This document shows, in pieces, positions 45,905-56,379 of a stretch of 64,000 nt of DNA. The stretch comes from Dyella terrae. GTDB taxonomy: Bacteria; Pseudomonadota; Gammaproteobacteria; Xanthomonadales; Rhodanobacteraceae. Where the stretch lies: the NCBI RefSeq assembly GCF_022394535.1, contig NZ_CP089414.1, forward strand, positions 4,774,001 to 4,838,000. The letters are read 5' to 3'. A program made the translations under genes and the position numbers. Below the pieces are notes generated by a model. The model was given only the letters and a program-made list of their open reading frames with translations. It made no database searches and was not told where the DNA came from. Position 1 is the stretch's first letter, and each line of letters begins with the position of its first letter.

Positions 45905-48011
45905 TTACAGATCGACATCCGCCGGCCTGCGGCCGATGCGGTGGCGTGCGCTCATGGCCTGCACGGCCCGGCGGAAATCGGCGGCGAAACCCTGCATGTC
46001 GAACAGTGAGCTTTGCGTACGCTGCTGCGACAGGTGCTGGCGCAGCGTGCGCAAGGCTTCACGGTCGTCGCCCAATTGCGTCGCCATGGCAATGAACGCT
46101 TCCTCGTCCTCGCAGACTAGCTCCGGCAGACCGAGCTGCAGCAGCAGGCTGGTGGCGACACGCCCTGCGAACGTGCGGCCAGCGCAGGTGAGTACGGGGC
46201 AGCCTGCCCACAGCGCATCCGATGCCGTGGTGTGCGCGTTGTAGGGCAGGGTGTCGAGGAACAGGTCGGCATGGACGTAGCGCGACAGGTAGTCGGAGTG
46301 GGGCAGGCGAGGCAGGAACACCAGGCGCTCCGGTTCGATGCCTGCCGCACCTGCGGCGGCGCGCAGGCGGTCGTCGGTGCCGTCAGGTCCGCTCAGCAGC
46401 CACAGCACACTGTCGGGGACCTGCTGCAGGACGAACATCAGGCGCGCGAAAGCCGCCGGATTAATCTTGTAGCTGTTGTTGAAGCAGGCGAACACCGTGC
46501 CTTCTTCGGGCAGCCCGCATTCGGTTCGTGAGGGGGGGCGTTGCCACTGCGCGCGTGTTGTCGTTGGGCTGGTAACAGCGCGGCAGGCGCACCAGCTTCT
46601 CGCTCACCTGCGAACGCTGGTCGTCTGGAATGATCACCTTGTCGGCCAGCAGGTAATCCAGCCACGGCGCCCCCATGCTGCCCGGGAAGGCGAGCCAGTT
46701 GACCTGCACGGGAGCGGGACGCAGCGCGAAGAGCTCCGCGTTGTCGCGGCCGGAATAGCCGTTGAGGTCGAACAGGATCTCCACACCGGTCGCGTGGATA
46801 CGCTGGGCCGCCTGGGTGTGGTTGAGTGCGGAGACGTCGTGCATGGTGCTCGCGGTGGCCAGCCGGGAGCGGATCGAGCCGCCGTCGTCGGGCGTGGTGG
46901 CGAACAGGTGTACATCGAGATCATTGTCGTTGGCGAGCGCCTCGAACATCGCCACCACCAGCAATCCGGTGGCGTGATCGTTGAAGCCATCTGCCACAAA
47001 ACCGATGCGGATCGGGTCATCCGGGGCGGGTTTGGCCTGACTGAGGGCCAGCTGTTTGCGTAGCGGCGCCACACGTTGCTCGACAGCTGCGGCGTAGTCC
47101 TGTGCGCAACGCAACTGCAGCGCGGCGTCGACGTCCTCGGCGAGCATGATGAACGGGCTGATCGTGCCGGCCCCGGCGACGACGGCGTCTTGCACATGCT
47201 GGCTGAGCTCGTCCAGGTCGTGCCAATCGCACAGACGGCGGCGCAGGAACAGCAGCTGGCTCAGCACCCGGCCGTCGTTCGGATTCAGTCGCAGGGCGCG
47301 CTCATAGGCCGTCGCCGCGGTGGCGAGCTGCCCGTCGTGCTCCAGCGCTTGGCCCACGGCAAACGGATACTGCGGGTTTTGCGGCGACACGCGTTCGGCG
47401 AGTAGCCAGGATTCGGTAGCTTCGGCGCCTTTCCCTAGGCTCTGCAAGATGCGCCCGCGTAGCGCATAAGCGGCATCGAAGCGCGGGTGCAGTTGCAGGG
47501 CTTCGTCTGTGTGCAACTGGGCCTGGTCGACGTTGCCCAGCTCCAGCTCGGCTGCTGCCAGGTTTAGGCGCAGGCCGGGATGCGTGGGCGCGCCGTGCGT
47601 CGCCATCGCGTAGGACTCGCGCGCGTGTTGATAGCGGGCGGCGGCCATCAGGGCGTTGCCTAGCGTCAGCAGGATGGCAGGGTGGCCGGGCGACTGGCGC
47701 AGGGCGGCGCGCAGGTACTCGATAGCCCCATCGGCATCGCCACTCGCCAGCCGGGCGGCGCCGAGGTTGCATTGCACTTCGACGCTTTGCGGGGCCAGCC
47801 GGGCGGCGTGCTCCAGCACTTCCAGCGCATCGGCGGGGCGCTGCAGTTGCATCAGGGTGATGCCATGCAGGCGCGCCAGCTCGGCATCGTCGGGGTGGTG
47901 CCCGCGTGCCTCGATGGCGGCCCGTTCGGCGTCGTCGTATGCACCGCGCTCGATCGTTTCGACGATTTGCTGCGCAAGTACCTGGGAGGAGGGGGTAAAG
48001 AGGTCAGTCAT
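45905..48011 (-). CDS. TPR plus O-GlcNAc-transferase-like (SPINDLY-type) protein, apparent frameshift
   Basis: The first frame gives about 500 aa: nine or so TPR repeats (HPAILLTLGNALMAAARYQH, FDAAYALRGRILQSLGKGAE) and then the start of a GT41-like catalytic region (IGFVADGFNDHATGLLVVAM, ILFDLNGYSGRDNAELFALR). It then breaks at a run of seven G (plus-strand 46532-46538). The next frame continues with TECGLPEEGTVFACFNNSYK and TLPYNAHTTASDALWAGCPV. The 2107-base span is one over a multiple of three; removing one base restores about 701 aa. It probably glycosylates proteins, as SPINDLY/OGT relatives do. Its stop is 15 bases from ppk2. Confidence 0.88.
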
Positions 48012-48079
48012 CCCGCCAAACTAGCGCAGGGCGGCGTGGCTGCCAATCCGCCGGTGCCGTCCCGGGTGTCTGCGCGCAC

Positions 48080-49159
48080 TCAGCCGGCGGTGAGGGCCTT
48101 CAGTTCGTCGGCCTGGTTTTCGCGGGTCAGGGTGTCGACCAGTTCGTCGAGATCGCCCTGCAGCACCTCGGGAAGGCGGTAGAGCGTCAGGTTCACGCGA
48201 TGGTCGGTAATGCGTCCCTGCGGGAAGTTGTAGGTGCGGATGCGCTGGCTGCGATCGCCCGAGCCCACCTGCAGGCGACGCGACTCTGCCTGGACAGCGG
48301 CCTGCCTGCTGCGCTCGTCGTCCAGCAGTCGTGCCTTCAGGAGGCTCATGGCGCGGGCGCGGTTCTTGTGCTGGCTGCGCTCATCCTGGCACTCGACCAC
48401 GATACCGCTGGGGAGATGGGTGATGCGGATGGCCGAATCGGTCTTGTTGACGTGCTGGCCGCCCGCGCCGGATGCACGGAACGTATCGGTCTTGATGTCC
48501 GAGGGATTGATCTCGATCTCGTCGATCTCATCCATCTCCGGCAGGATCGCCACCGTCGCCGCCGAGGTATGGATGCGGCCCTGCGATTCGGTTGCCGGGA
48601 CGCGCTGCACGCGGTGCGTCCCGGATTCGAACTTCAACCGTGAGTACGCGCCTTTGCCTTCGATGCGCGCCACGATTTCCTTGTAACCGCCGTGTTCGCC
48701 GGCGTTCTCGCTCAACACTTCCACGTGCCAGCGACGGCGTTCGGCGTAGCGCGCATACATGCGGAACAGGTCGCCGGCGAAGATGGCGGCTTCGTCACCG
48801 CCGGTGCCGGCGCGCACTTCGAGGAACAGGTTGGCCTCGTCGCGCGGGTCCTTCGGCAGCAGCAGGATCTGTAGTTCGTCGTCGAGCTCGGCGAGGCGGT
48901 GCTCGAGACGACCGATGTCGTCCTGCGCCATGTCGCGCAGCTCGGGGTCGTCCAGCATGGCGCGTGTTTCGCCCAGTTGGCGTTCGGCCTGGTCGTGCTC
49001 GCGCAGCGAGTTCGTCACGGGTTCCAGTTGTGCGTATTCGCGCGACAACTCGCGGAAACGGTTGGTATCGGTGAGTACGTCGGGCTGCGCGAGTAGCAGT
49101 CCAATTTCTTCGTGGCGTTCGGCGAGGGATTCGAGCTTGCGGCGAATGGAAGGCGTCAT
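48080..49159 (-). CDS. prfA: Peptide chain release factor 1
   Basis: Terminates translation at UAA and UAG. 359 aa from the start at 49159, normal length. The GGQ catalytic motif is at 233-235 ([15 protein letters not shown]), and the codon-recognition PAT of release factor 1 is at 188-190 (RVPATESQG). [20 protein letters not shown] is the conserved domain-2 segment. It lies downstream of hemA on the same strand, the classical hemA-prfA order, with a 68-base gap. Confidence 0.97.
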   Translation of the reverse strand: MTPSIRRKLESLAERHEEIGLLLAQPDVLTDTNRFRELSREYAQLEPVTNSLREHDQAERQLGETRAMLDDPELRDMAQDDIGRLEHRLAELDDELQILLLPKDPRDEANLFLEVRAGTGGDEAAIFAGDLFRMYARYAERRRWHVEVLSENAGEHGGYKEIVARIEGKGAYSRLKFESGTHRVQRVPATESQGRIHTSAATVAILPEMDEIDEIEINPSDIKTDTFRASGAGGQHVNKTDSAIRITHLPSGIVVECQDERSQHKNRARAMSLLKARLLDDERSRQAAVQAESRRLQVGSGDRSQRIRTYNFPQGRITDHRVNLTLYRLPEVLQGDLDELVDTLTRENQADELKALTAG

Positions 49160-49227
49160 GGCGAGTGTGCGAAGTGAGGGGAGGGAGAGGTTGCGCACCG
49201 GGCGCAAGGGGACGTCTCGTTCTCCCG

Positions 49228-50502
49228 CTACTCTTCGCTCACTTCCGGTTTCTCCGTGATGCCATACAGGCGACCCGCTGCGTGTAGCAGATCCATGTCG
49301 CCGCTCATCGCCGCTTCGCGCAGGCGCGCGCTCGGGTGATGCAGCAGCTTGTTGGTGAGGGTGTTGGCGAGGAAGGCCAGGGCCTCCTCCGGCGACTTGC
49401 CTCGCGCAAGCATGGCGCGGGCCTTATCCAGCACTTCGTCGCGATAGGCTTCCGCGTGCTGGCGCAGGTCCACCGCAGGGTTACGCAGCGAAAGCGCGCG
49501 GCGCCAGGCCATGTAACGCTCGACCTGCAGGTCGATGATGGCATCGGCCTCATGTGCCGCAGCCTCGCGGGAGCGGCGGTTGTCGTCGATCACCTGGCGC
49601 AGGTCGTCGATGCCGTAGAGAAACACGTCGTCCAGCTCGCCGATGGATGGCTCGATGTCGCGCGGCACGGCGATGTCCACCATGAACATCGGCTTGCGTC
49701 GGCGGGCGGAGACGGCTTTCTCGACCATGCTGCGCGTCACGATGGGCTGGCGCGCGGCGGTGGAGCTGATCACGATGTCCGCGTCGGCCAGATGCTGCGG
49801 CAAATCGTGGAGCGAAATGGCATAGCCGCCGTAGCGGCTGGCAAGCTCCTGCGCGTTCTCCAGCGTGCGGTTCGCCACGATCAATCGGCGCACCTGCTTG
49901 TCCATCAGATGCCGTGCGGCCAACTCGATGGTGTCGCCGGCGCCGATCAGCAGCACGCAAGCCTGGCGCAAATCCGCGAACACCTGCTCGGCCAGCCGTA
50001 CGGCGGTAAAGGCGACGGATACCGTGTGTGCGCCGATGCGGGTGTCAGTGCGCACGCGCTTGGCCACGGCAAAGGTGTGCTGGAGTAAACGCTCCATCGG
50101 CGCGCGCAGTGCCTGGGCATCGCGCGCCTGCTGGTAGGCGTCCTTCACCTGGCCGAGGATCTGCGGTTCGCCCAGCACCATGGAGTCGAGGCCCGTCGCG
50201 ACGCGGAACATGTGACGCACGGCCGCATCTTCGTCATGCCGGTAGAGGAACTCGTCCAGCTTGCCCGGAGTCAGTTGATGATGACGGCTGAGCCACGCCT
50301 GCGGAACGTCTTCGGCCCCTGCCGAGACACTCACATATAGTTCGGTACGGTTGCATGTGGAGAGGATCATGGCCTCTTCCACGCCGGGCTCGCGGGCGAG
50401 CGCCTGCAGGGCCAGTCCGGCGGACTCCGCATCGAATGCCACTTGTTCGCGCAAATTGACTGGCGCGGTGAGGTGGTTGAGCCCTAGGGCGATCAGCTTC
50501 AT
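49228..50502 (-). CDS. hemA: Glutamyl-tRNA reductase
   Basis: First committed step of C5-pathway tetrapyrrole synthesis, 424 aa. Catalytic C50 lies in [34 protein letters not shown] is the next signature, and the NADPH-binding domain shows [19 protein letters not shown]. The C-terminal dimerisation helix includes [20 protein letters not shown]. It is divergent from the TPR lipoprotein gene across 107 bases. Confidence 0.97.
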   Translation of the reverse strand: MKLIALGLNHLTAPVNLREQVAFDAESAGLALQALAREPGVEEAMILSTCNRTELYVSVSAGAEDVPQAWLSRHHQLTPGKLDEFLYRHDEDAAVRHMFRVATGLDSMVLGEPQILGQVKDAYQQARDAQALRAPMERLLQHTFAVAKRVRTDTRIGAHTVSVAFTAVRLAEQVFADLRQACVLLIGAGDTIELAARHLMDKQVRRLIVANRTLENAQELASRYGGYAISLHDLPQHLADADIVISSTAARQPIVTRSMVEKAVSARRRKPMFMVDIAVPRDIEPSIGELDDVFLYGIDDLRQVIDDNRRSREAAAHEADAIIDLQVERYMAWRRALSLRNPAVDLRQHAEAYRDEVLDKARAMLARGKSPEEALAFLANTLTNKLLHHPSARLREAAMSGDMDLLHAAGRLYGITEKPEVSEE

Positions 50503-50609
50503 GGTTCGATTCGGAGCGAGAGGCATCCGGCGGCGTAAACTAGAAATGAGCAGCGACCGTTCTACAGTGTGGATACGGCCGTGTCACGGACGGATGAGCG
50601 GAGAATAGT

Positions 50610-52349
50610 GTGCTGAGCAGGTGGTCCAAGTTCAAGCAACTGCGGCATTTTGCGGCTGGCGGCATGGTGGCCCTGGTATTGGCCGGATGCGCCACCGTCT
50701 CGGGCACCGGGGGGCGCACGTTGCCCAACGACAAACAGCCGCTGGGCCGGCTGGTGGTGGCGGTTCCCGATCAGGATCACGACCTGATGGCCCAACTGCT
50801 TGCTGGCGAGATGGCGCTCACCCGCACCGATCTCAAGACGGCGTCCCAGGCCTACGGCCGCGCGGCACAGCTTTCCCCCGATCCGAAGGTGGCCGAGCAG
50901 GCCGCTGCCCTGGCCATTGCGATACGGGATACCGACGCCGCCCAGGCGGCGATCGCCCGGTGGCAGGCGCTGGGGGCCAAGCCGGCACCGCTCGCGCAAG
51001 CTCGTGCGCAATTGGCGCTCAGCCAAGGCAACACCGAGGAGGCGCGCCGCCAGCTCGAGATCCTCGTAGGCACCGGTGACCCGGATGCCTGGCGCCAGTT
51101 TGGCCGCGTGCTGGTCAGCAGCCGGGATGCCGCTCAGGCGACCCAGTTGCTGGAAGCCATCGCCACGCCGCAGCGCTTGCCCAACGATCCGCAGGCCTGG
51201 CTCGCCATGAGCGAACTGGGTGACAAGCTCGGCCGCCATGCGTATGCGTTGCAGATCGCGGACGCCGCTGCGAAGCGTTTCGGCACGGCGGAGACCTACG
51301 CTTGGCTGGGTCAGATGAAGTATCACGATGGCGACCGGGTTGGCGCCAAAGCCTTGTTCGACAAGGCCATGGCCAAGGATCCGAAGAACACGCAGATGCG
51401 CCTGGCCTATGCGACCTTGCTGGGGCAGGGCGGCGATTACACCACGGCCGCCAAACTGCTCGATAACGGCCCGCAAGACTCGGACACCTATGCCATGCGG
51501 GCTGCGCTGGCTGCCCGAGCCAAAGACACCAAAACGATCAGTCGCCTCTACAACCAGTTGCAACATTCGCCCGAAGACGTGCGCCAGAGCAGTGCCTACC
51601 TGCTCGGCCAGATGGCGGAGATGCTGGACAAGAAGGAAGAAGCCCTGAAGTGGTACGACCAGGTCGCCGACGATGACGACCACGCCTTCGACGCCGATCT
51701 GCGCAGCGCGATCTTGCTGCAGGATCTCGGCCGTAGTGCCGAGGCTCACGAACAACTGGCGCAGATGCAGACGGACTATCTCGACCAGCCCGCCATGCTC
51801 CGTCGCGCCTATGAAGTGGATGCCGAGCTCTACATGGACGAGCAGCAGTACGCCCAGGCTGAGCGCGCGTTCAGCCGTGCCCTGCAGGTGACGCCCGACG
51901 ATCTGGCCCTGCTCTATGGGCGCGGTTTGGCTTATGCGGAAGCGGGCCAGACCGATCAGGCCGTCAACGATTTCCGTCACTTGCTTCAGCTTAAGCCCGA
52001 CGACACCGATGCCTCCAATGCGCTGGGCTACACGCTGGCCGACGCCAATCGAGATCTCCCTGAGGCACAGCGGCTGATCGAACAGGCGCGCTCGGAACGC
52101 CCGGATGATCCGGCCATCCAAGATTCCTGGGGCTGGCTGCAGTACCGCCTGGGGCACTTGGATCAGGCTGAGAAGTCCCTTCGCGGTGCCTGGACGGCGC
52201 ACAAGGATGCGGACGTCGGCGTGCACCTGGGCGAAGTGCTGTGGAAGCAAGGGCGCCAGGAAGACGCTCGCCGTGTGTTCGACGAAGTCCGTAAGATGGA
52301 CCCGCAAAGCGTCAACCTCCACAACACCCTCAAGCGTCTCAATCCATGA
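50610..52349 (+). CDS. TPR-repeat lipoprotein
   Basis: 579 aa from a GTG start at 50610. The N-terminus carries a lipobox (VALVLAGC, cysteine about residue 27), so it is a membrane-anchored lipoprotein. The rest is tandem TPR-like helices (AQAERAFSRALQVTPDDLAL, LALLYGRGLAYAEAGQTDQA, LLQLKPDDTDASNALGYTLA). The same gene precedes lolB in related genomes. The lolB start overlaps its stop by four bases, suggesting a common role in outer-membrane biogenesis (inference). Confidence 0.9.
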   Translation: MLSRWSKFKQLRHFAAGGMVALVLAGCATVSGTGGRTLPNDKQPLGRLVVAVPDQDHDLMAQLLAGEMALTRTDLKTASQAYGRAAQLSPDPKVAEQAAALAIAIRDTDAAQAAIARWQALGAKPAPLAQARAQLALSQGNTEEARRQLEILVGTGDPDAWRQFGRVLVSSRDAAQATQLLEAIATPQRLPNDPQAWLAMSELGDKLGRHAYALQIADAAAKRFGTAETYAWLGQMKYHDGDRVGAKALFDKAMAKDPKNTQMRLAYATLLGQGGDYTTAAKLLDNGPQDSDTYAMRAALAARAKDTKTISRLYNQLQHSPEDVRQSSAYLLGQMAEMLDKKEEALKWYDQVADDDDHAFDADLRSAILLQDLGRSAEAHEQLAQMQTDYLDQPAMLRRAYEVDAELYMDEQQYAQAERAFSRALQVTPDDLALLYGRGLAYAEAGQTDQAVNDFRHLLQLKPDDTDASNALGYTLADANRDLPEAQRLIEQARSERPDDPAIQDSWGWLQYRLGHLDQAEKSLRGAWTAHKDADVGVHLGEVLWKQGRQEDARRVFDEVRKMDPQSVNLHNTLKRLNP

Positions 52350-52975
52350 AGCTTCCTATTCGTCTCCTCGCGGCAGCCTTGCCGCTGCTGTTAGCCGCCT
52401 GCGCCCATAAGGAAGCCGTCCGTCCGCAACCCAGGGCCGATTACTCGACATTGCTCAACGAGCAGCGCGCCCGCGAACACCTGCTGGTCAAGACCGATCA
52501 TTGGGTGCTGCAGGGCAAGATCGGCGTGGTAGGTGAGGTCAACGGCAAGAAAGACGGCGGCAGCGGCACGCTCACGTGGACCCAGAACGGCACCAGTTAC
52601 GACTTCGTCGTGCGTGGGCCGGTGGGTGCCAAGAGCTTCAAGCTCAGTGTGACGCCGGAATGGGCGGTGCTCGAAGGGCTGGATGGCGGTCCGCAGCGCA
52701 GCACGGATCCGGAGACGGTCGTGCAGAACGCGCTGGGCTGGCACGTCCCTCTGCGTGACTTGCGCGCTTGGGTGCTGGGCGTCCGCGCCGATAGCGGCCC
52801 CGCCGACATCACGTTCGGCGACGATGGGCTGCCGGCGACGCTGACGCAGGATGGCTGGACCATCTCGTACCCCGCCTGGGACACCACGCGGGAGCCGGCC
52901 GTGCCGACCAAGATCTTCGCCAGCAACCCGCCGTATTCGGTGCGCTTGTCGGTGGAGTCCTGGAATATCCAGTAA
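52346..52975 (+). CDS. lolB: Outer-membrane lipoprotein LolB
   Basis: Receives lipoproteins from LolA and inserts them in the outer membrane. 209 aa. Signal and lipobox PLLLAACAHKE place the lipidated cysteine at about 19. The body contains HWVLQGKIGVVGEVNGKKDG, SGTLTWTQNGTSYDFVVRGP and LRAWVLGVRADSGPADITFG, as expected. It is coupled to the TPR lipoprotein gene and followed after 126 bases by the ispE fusion gene, a classical lolB-ispE neighbourhood. Confidence 0.93.
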   Translation: MKLPIRLLAAALPLLLAACAHKEAVRPQPRADYSTLLNEQRAREHLLVKTDHWVLQGKIGVVGEVNGKKDGGSGTLTWTQNGTSYDFVVRGPVGAKSFKLSVTPEWAVLEGLDGGPQRSTDPETVVQNALGWHVPLRDLRAWVLGVRADSGPADITFGDDGLPATLTQDGWTISYPAWDTTREPAVPTKIFASNPPYSVRLSVESWNIQ

Positions 52976-53101
52976 GTGGCCGCTTTTTAAGACGAGGGGC
53001 CCATTTCGCGGCAACGCCACTTCGAGCATCCGCCCTTGATCCTTTTTTGAGGCTCACCTCAATCCCCTCTCCGGAGGGGAGAGGAAGTTGAGAGCATTTC
53101 C

Positions 53102-54496
53102 ATGACCTTCCACATCGAACGCGCCCGCCCCGATCAGGTCGACGCCCTGTGCGCCATTGAGCGCGCAGCGGTCGAACTGTTTCGTGGCCATCCCGCGTGG
53201 CGGTCCTATCGCGAGGTATCGGTACCGCCCGAAGTGATGCGTGAAGCCATCGCCCGCGGTCTCGTCTGGGTGGCTGTCATTGGCTCGGGCGAGCCTGTTG
53301 GTTTCGTCTGGCTGGATGCGGAGGAGGGCGGTGACGCCATCGGGGTGGCTGAGATGGACGTGCTGCCCTCGCATGGACAGCGCGGCATCGGCGCTGCCCT
53401 GCTCGAACACGCGTGTGGCTGGGCGCGCATGGCCGGCTATCACCGTGTCGATCTCGGTACCCTGGCCGACGTGCCGTGGAATGCCCCGTTCTATGCGAAG
53501 CATGGCTTCCAGGTCGTGGACAAGAATCGTCCGGAATTTGCCTTCGCCCGCGAGCGTGACCGCGAAAACGGCTTCCCGGACGACCTGCGCGTCTTTATGA
53601 GCCGGCCGTTGCCGCCGCCTGATCTCGCCGACTGGACCGTCTGGCCGGCGCCGGCCAAGGTGAACCTATTCCTGCGCATCGTCGGTCGCCGGCCGGACGG
53701 TTACCACGAGCTGCAGACGGTGTTCCGCCTGCTGGATTGGGGCGACGAGATCCGCCTGCGTATCCGGTATGGCGGGGAAATTCATCGTCTGACCGACGTT
53801 CCTGAGGTACCCGCCGAGAGCGACCTGGTGGTGCGGGCGGCCCGTCTACTGCAGCCCCACGCGCCGGCGGGCTCGGGCGCCGATATTGAGGTGGAGAAGC
53901 GCGTCCCTATGGGCGGCGGCTTGGGCGGCGGGAGCTCGGACGCCGCGACCGTGCTGGTGGCGTTGAATCGCCTCTGGGACGCCGGGCTGGACGAGGATGC
54001 CCTGGCTGAACTGGGGCGCCAACTGGGCGCGGATGTGCCGGTCTTTGTGCGCGGACGGTCGGCCTGGGCCGAGGGAATAGGTGAAAAACTCACGCCTTTA
54101 AGCCTGCCAGAGCGTTGGTACGTGGTGTTGGACCCCCACGAACACGTGCCGACCGGAGCACTTTTTCAAGCTTCTGAATTGACACGAAATGCCCCGCCCG
54201 CCACAATTTCATCCTTTGCTTCGGGCGAAACGGTCGAGAACGCGTTCGCGCCCGTGGTCCGCGCGCGACATCCGCGTGTGGCTGCGGCGCTGGACTGGCT
54301 CGACGGCTTCGGCCGGGCAAGGCTTTCCGGCAGCGGTGCGTGCGTTTTCCTGGAAACGGACTCCGTGGAACGTGCCGAAGCCATTGCGGAGCGGTGTCCC
54401 ACCGGTTTCACGGCCCATGTGGCCAAGGGTGAGGATGTTTCTCCGTTGCATGTCGCCCTGGCGCGCTTTCGCGGCATCGACAGGAACGGCAAGTAA
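53102..54496 (+). CDS. ispE: GNAT acetyltransferase fused in frame to 4-diphosphocytidyl-2-C-methyl-D-erythritol kinase (IspE)
   Basis: 464 aa, about 170 longer than ordinary IspE. Residues 1-170 form a GNAT domain with acetyl-CoA loop LPSHGQRGIGAALLEHA (89-105) and YAKHGFQVVDKNRPEFAF. From about 178 the kinase begins (WPAPAKVNLFLRIVGRRPDG), with GHMP loop PMGGGLGGGSSDAATVL (269-285) and D311 in LGADVPVFVRG. IspE phosphorylates CDP-ME in the MEP isoprenoid pathway. ATG 53597 (residue 166, MSRPLPPPDLADW) could be an internal ispE start giving about 299 aa. Whether one long or two overlapping products are made is open. Confidence 0.9.
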   Translation: MTFHIERARPDQVDALCAIERAAVELFRGHPAWRSYREVSVPPEVMREAIARGLVWVAVIGSGEPVGFVWLDAEEGGDAIGVAEMDVLPSHGQRGIGAALLEHACGWARMAGYHRVDLGTLADVPWNAPFYAKHGFQVVDKNRPEFAFARERDRENGFPDDLRVFMSRPLPPPDLADWTVWPAPAKVNLFLRIVGRRPDGYHELQTVFRLLDWGDEIRLRIRYGGEIHRLTDVPEVPAESDLVVRAARLLQPHAPAGSGADIEVEKRVPMGGGLGGGSSDAATVLVALNRLWDAGLDEDALAELGRQLGADVPVFVRGRSAWAEGIGEKLTPLSLPERWYVVLDPHEHVPTGALFQASELTRNAPPATISSFASGETVENAFAPVVRARHPRVAAALDWLDGFGRARLSGSGACVFLETDSVERAEAIAERCPTGFTAHVAKGEDVSPLHVALARFRGIDRNGK

Positions 54497-54513
54497 GTAA
54501 GACCAGTTATTAC

Positions 54514-54590
54514 TGGGGCGTCGCCAAGCTGGTTAAGGCACAGGATTTTGATTCCTGCATGCGAAGGTTCGAATCCTTCCGCCCCAGCCA
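54514..54590 (+). tRNA. tRNA-Gln (anticodon TTG)
   Basis: 77 bases including encoded CCA. Acceptor TGGGGCG pairs with CGCCCCA; the D arm, anticodon loop TTTTGAT (anticodon TTG), variable CATGC and T arm GAAGG-TTCGAAT-CCTTC are all canonical. It lies between ispE and prs, a conserved location in this group. Confidence 0.97.
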
Positions 54591-54619
54591 TTTCCACATG
54601 GCTCAAACAGGCTCTAAAG

Positions 54620-55582
54620 ATGACCGTCGACCTTTCCGGCCCGATGCTCTTCACCGGTAACGCCCATCGCGCACTTGCCGAAGACGTGGCTCAGCGTCTT
54701 GGTGTGCCGCTTGGCAAAGCCCTCGTCAGCACGTTCAGTGACGGCGAAGCGCAGGTGGAGATCGAGGAAAACGTCCGCCGCCAGGAAGTGTTCGTGCTGC
54801 AGCCCACGGGTGCGCCGAGCGCGGAGAACCTGTTCGAGCTGCTGGTGCTGGTGGACGCGCTCAAGCGCGCCTCGGCGGCCAGCGTGACGGCGGTCATCCC
54901 GTACTTTGGCTACGCCCGCCAGGATCGTCGCCCGCGTTCGGCGCGCGTGCCGATCACGGCGAAGATGGTGGCTAAGATGATCGGCACCTCGGGCGTGGAT
55001 CGTGTGCTCACGGTTGATCTGCACGCGGATCAGATCCAGGGCTTCTTCGACATCCCGGTAGACAACGTCTATGCCTCGCCGGTGCTGCTGGCAGACATCT
55101 GGCGCAACTACAGCATGGACGACCTGATCGTGGTCAGTCCGGACGTCGGTGGTGTGGTTCGTGCGCGTGCCATGGCCAAGCGCCTGGATGACGCCGATCT
55201 CGCCATCATCGACAAACGTCGTCCGAAGGCGAACGTCGCCACCGTGATGAACATCATCGGTGAAGTCGACGGCAAGACCTGCGTGCTGGTCGACGACATC
55301 GTCGACACCGCCGGCACCTTGTGTGCGGCGGCTGCGGCTCTGAAGGAGCGCGGCGCCCGCAAGGTAGTGGCGTACTGCGTGCATCCGGTGCTGTCGGGTG
55401 CGGCGTTGAAGAACATCGAGGGCTCCCAGCTCGACCAACTGGTGGTCACCAACACCTTGCCGCTGCGCGCCGATATCGCCGCATGCAGCAAGATCCGCCA
55501 GCTTTCGGTTGCCGAGCTGTTGGCGGAAACGATCCGCCGCATCGCCTTCGGCGAGTCGGTGAGCTCGTTGTACATCGACTGA
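54620..55582 (+). CDS. prs: Ribose-phosphate pyrophosphokinase
   Basis: Makes PRPP from ribose 5-phosphate and ATP. 320 aa. Segments are canonical: [75 protein letters not shown]. The PRPP-binding loop is [13 protein letters not shown] near residue 217. The start at 54620 opens 30 bases after tRNA-Gln. The 107-base gap to rplY holds a hairpin (GCGACAG with CTGTCGC, 55591-55612). Confidence 0.97.
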   Translation: MTVDLSGPMLFTGNAHRALAEDVAQRLGVPLGKALVSTFSDGEAQVEIEENVRRQEVFVLQPTGAPSAENLFELLVLVDALKRASAASVTAVIPYFGYARQDRRPRSARVPITAKMVAKMIGTSGVDRVLTVDLHADQIQGFFDIPVDNVYASPVLLADIWRNYSMDDLIVVSPDVGGVVRARAMAKRLDDADLAIIDKRRPKANVATVMNIIGEVDGKTCVLVDDIVDTAGTLCAAAAALKERGARKVVAYCVHPVLSGAALKNIEGSQLDQLVVTNTLPLRADIAACSKIRQLSVAELLAETIRRIAFGESVSSLYID

Positions 55583-55689
55583 GTTTTCCTGCGACAGGCA
55601 TAAGTCTGTCGCGGCTTTACGGCTCCTCTGGTCGCGGGGGAGTCGCCTGACTGCCGCAAGGCAGCTCACTTTTGATAGGCAATACCAAC

Positions 55690-56334
55690 ATGGCTACGAC
55701 TCACGAAATCAAGGCTACGATCCGTAATGACGAGGGGAAGGGTGCGAGCCGCCGCCTGCGTCACACCGGCGTCGTGCCTGCTGTTGTCTACGGCGCCGGC
55801 CAGGCCCCGCAGAGCATCCAGATCGAACACAACACCATCCTGCTCGCTGCCAAGCACGAGTGGTTCTTCTCCTCGGTGCTCGACCTGAACGTCGACGGCA
55901 AGGTGCAGAAGGTGCTGGTGCGTGACTGGCAGAAGCATCCGTACAAGCTGCAGATGCTGCACATGGACTTCCTGCGCGTTGACGAAAACGCCGCCCTGCG
56001 CGTGAAGGTGCCGGTGCACTTCCTGAATCAGGACAAGTCGCCCGCTGCCAAGACCTCGGGCGTGGTGATCTCGCACAACCTGACGGAAGTGGAAGTGTCC
56101 TGCTTGCCGAAGGATCTGCCGGAGTTCATCGAACTCGACCTGACCGACCTCAAGCCGGGCGACATCGTCCACCTGTCGCAGCTCAAGCTGCCGAAGGGCG
56201 TGGAAATCGTCGCTCTGCACCTGGGTGCGGATCACGACACGGCCGTCGTCACCGCCAATACGGTGAAGGAAGAAGTCGACGCGGCTCCGGCCGAGGGCGA
56301 AGCCGCCCCGGCTCCGGAAGCGCCGAAGAAGTAA
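55690..56334 (+). CDS. rplY: 50S ribosomal protein L25 (general stress protein Ctc)
   Basis: Binds 5S rRNA. 214 aa, the long form with N-terminal L25 domain (IKATIRNDEGKGASRRLRHT) and C-terminal TL5 domain (VPVHFLNQDKSPAAKTSGVV, CLPKDLPEFIELDLTDLKPG), ending in an alanine/proline-rich tail. The ATG at 55690 is preferred over one six codons upstream. It is followed by pth in the expected order. Confidence 0.95.
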   Translation: MATTHEIKATIRNDEGKGASRRLRHTGVVPAVVYGAGQAPQSIQIEHNTILLAAKHEWFFSSVLDLNVDGKVQKVLVRDWQKHPYKLQMLHMDFLRVDENAALRVKVPVHFLNQDKSPAAKTSGVVISHNLTEVEVSCLPKDLPEFIELDLTDLKPGDIVHLSQLKLPKGVEIVALHLGADHDTAVVTANTVKEEVDAAPAEGEAAPAPEAPKK

Positions 56335-56379
56335 GTCGCTGCGGCCCATGTCCTCTCGGGGCGTGGGCCGTTCGATCTT

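Noticed and set aside
53074..53092. CCCCTC/GAGGGG hairpin between lolB and the ispE fusion gene as a terminator
   Set aside because: No T run follows and the surrounding genes are expected to be cotranscribed; it looks like a short extragenic palindrome.
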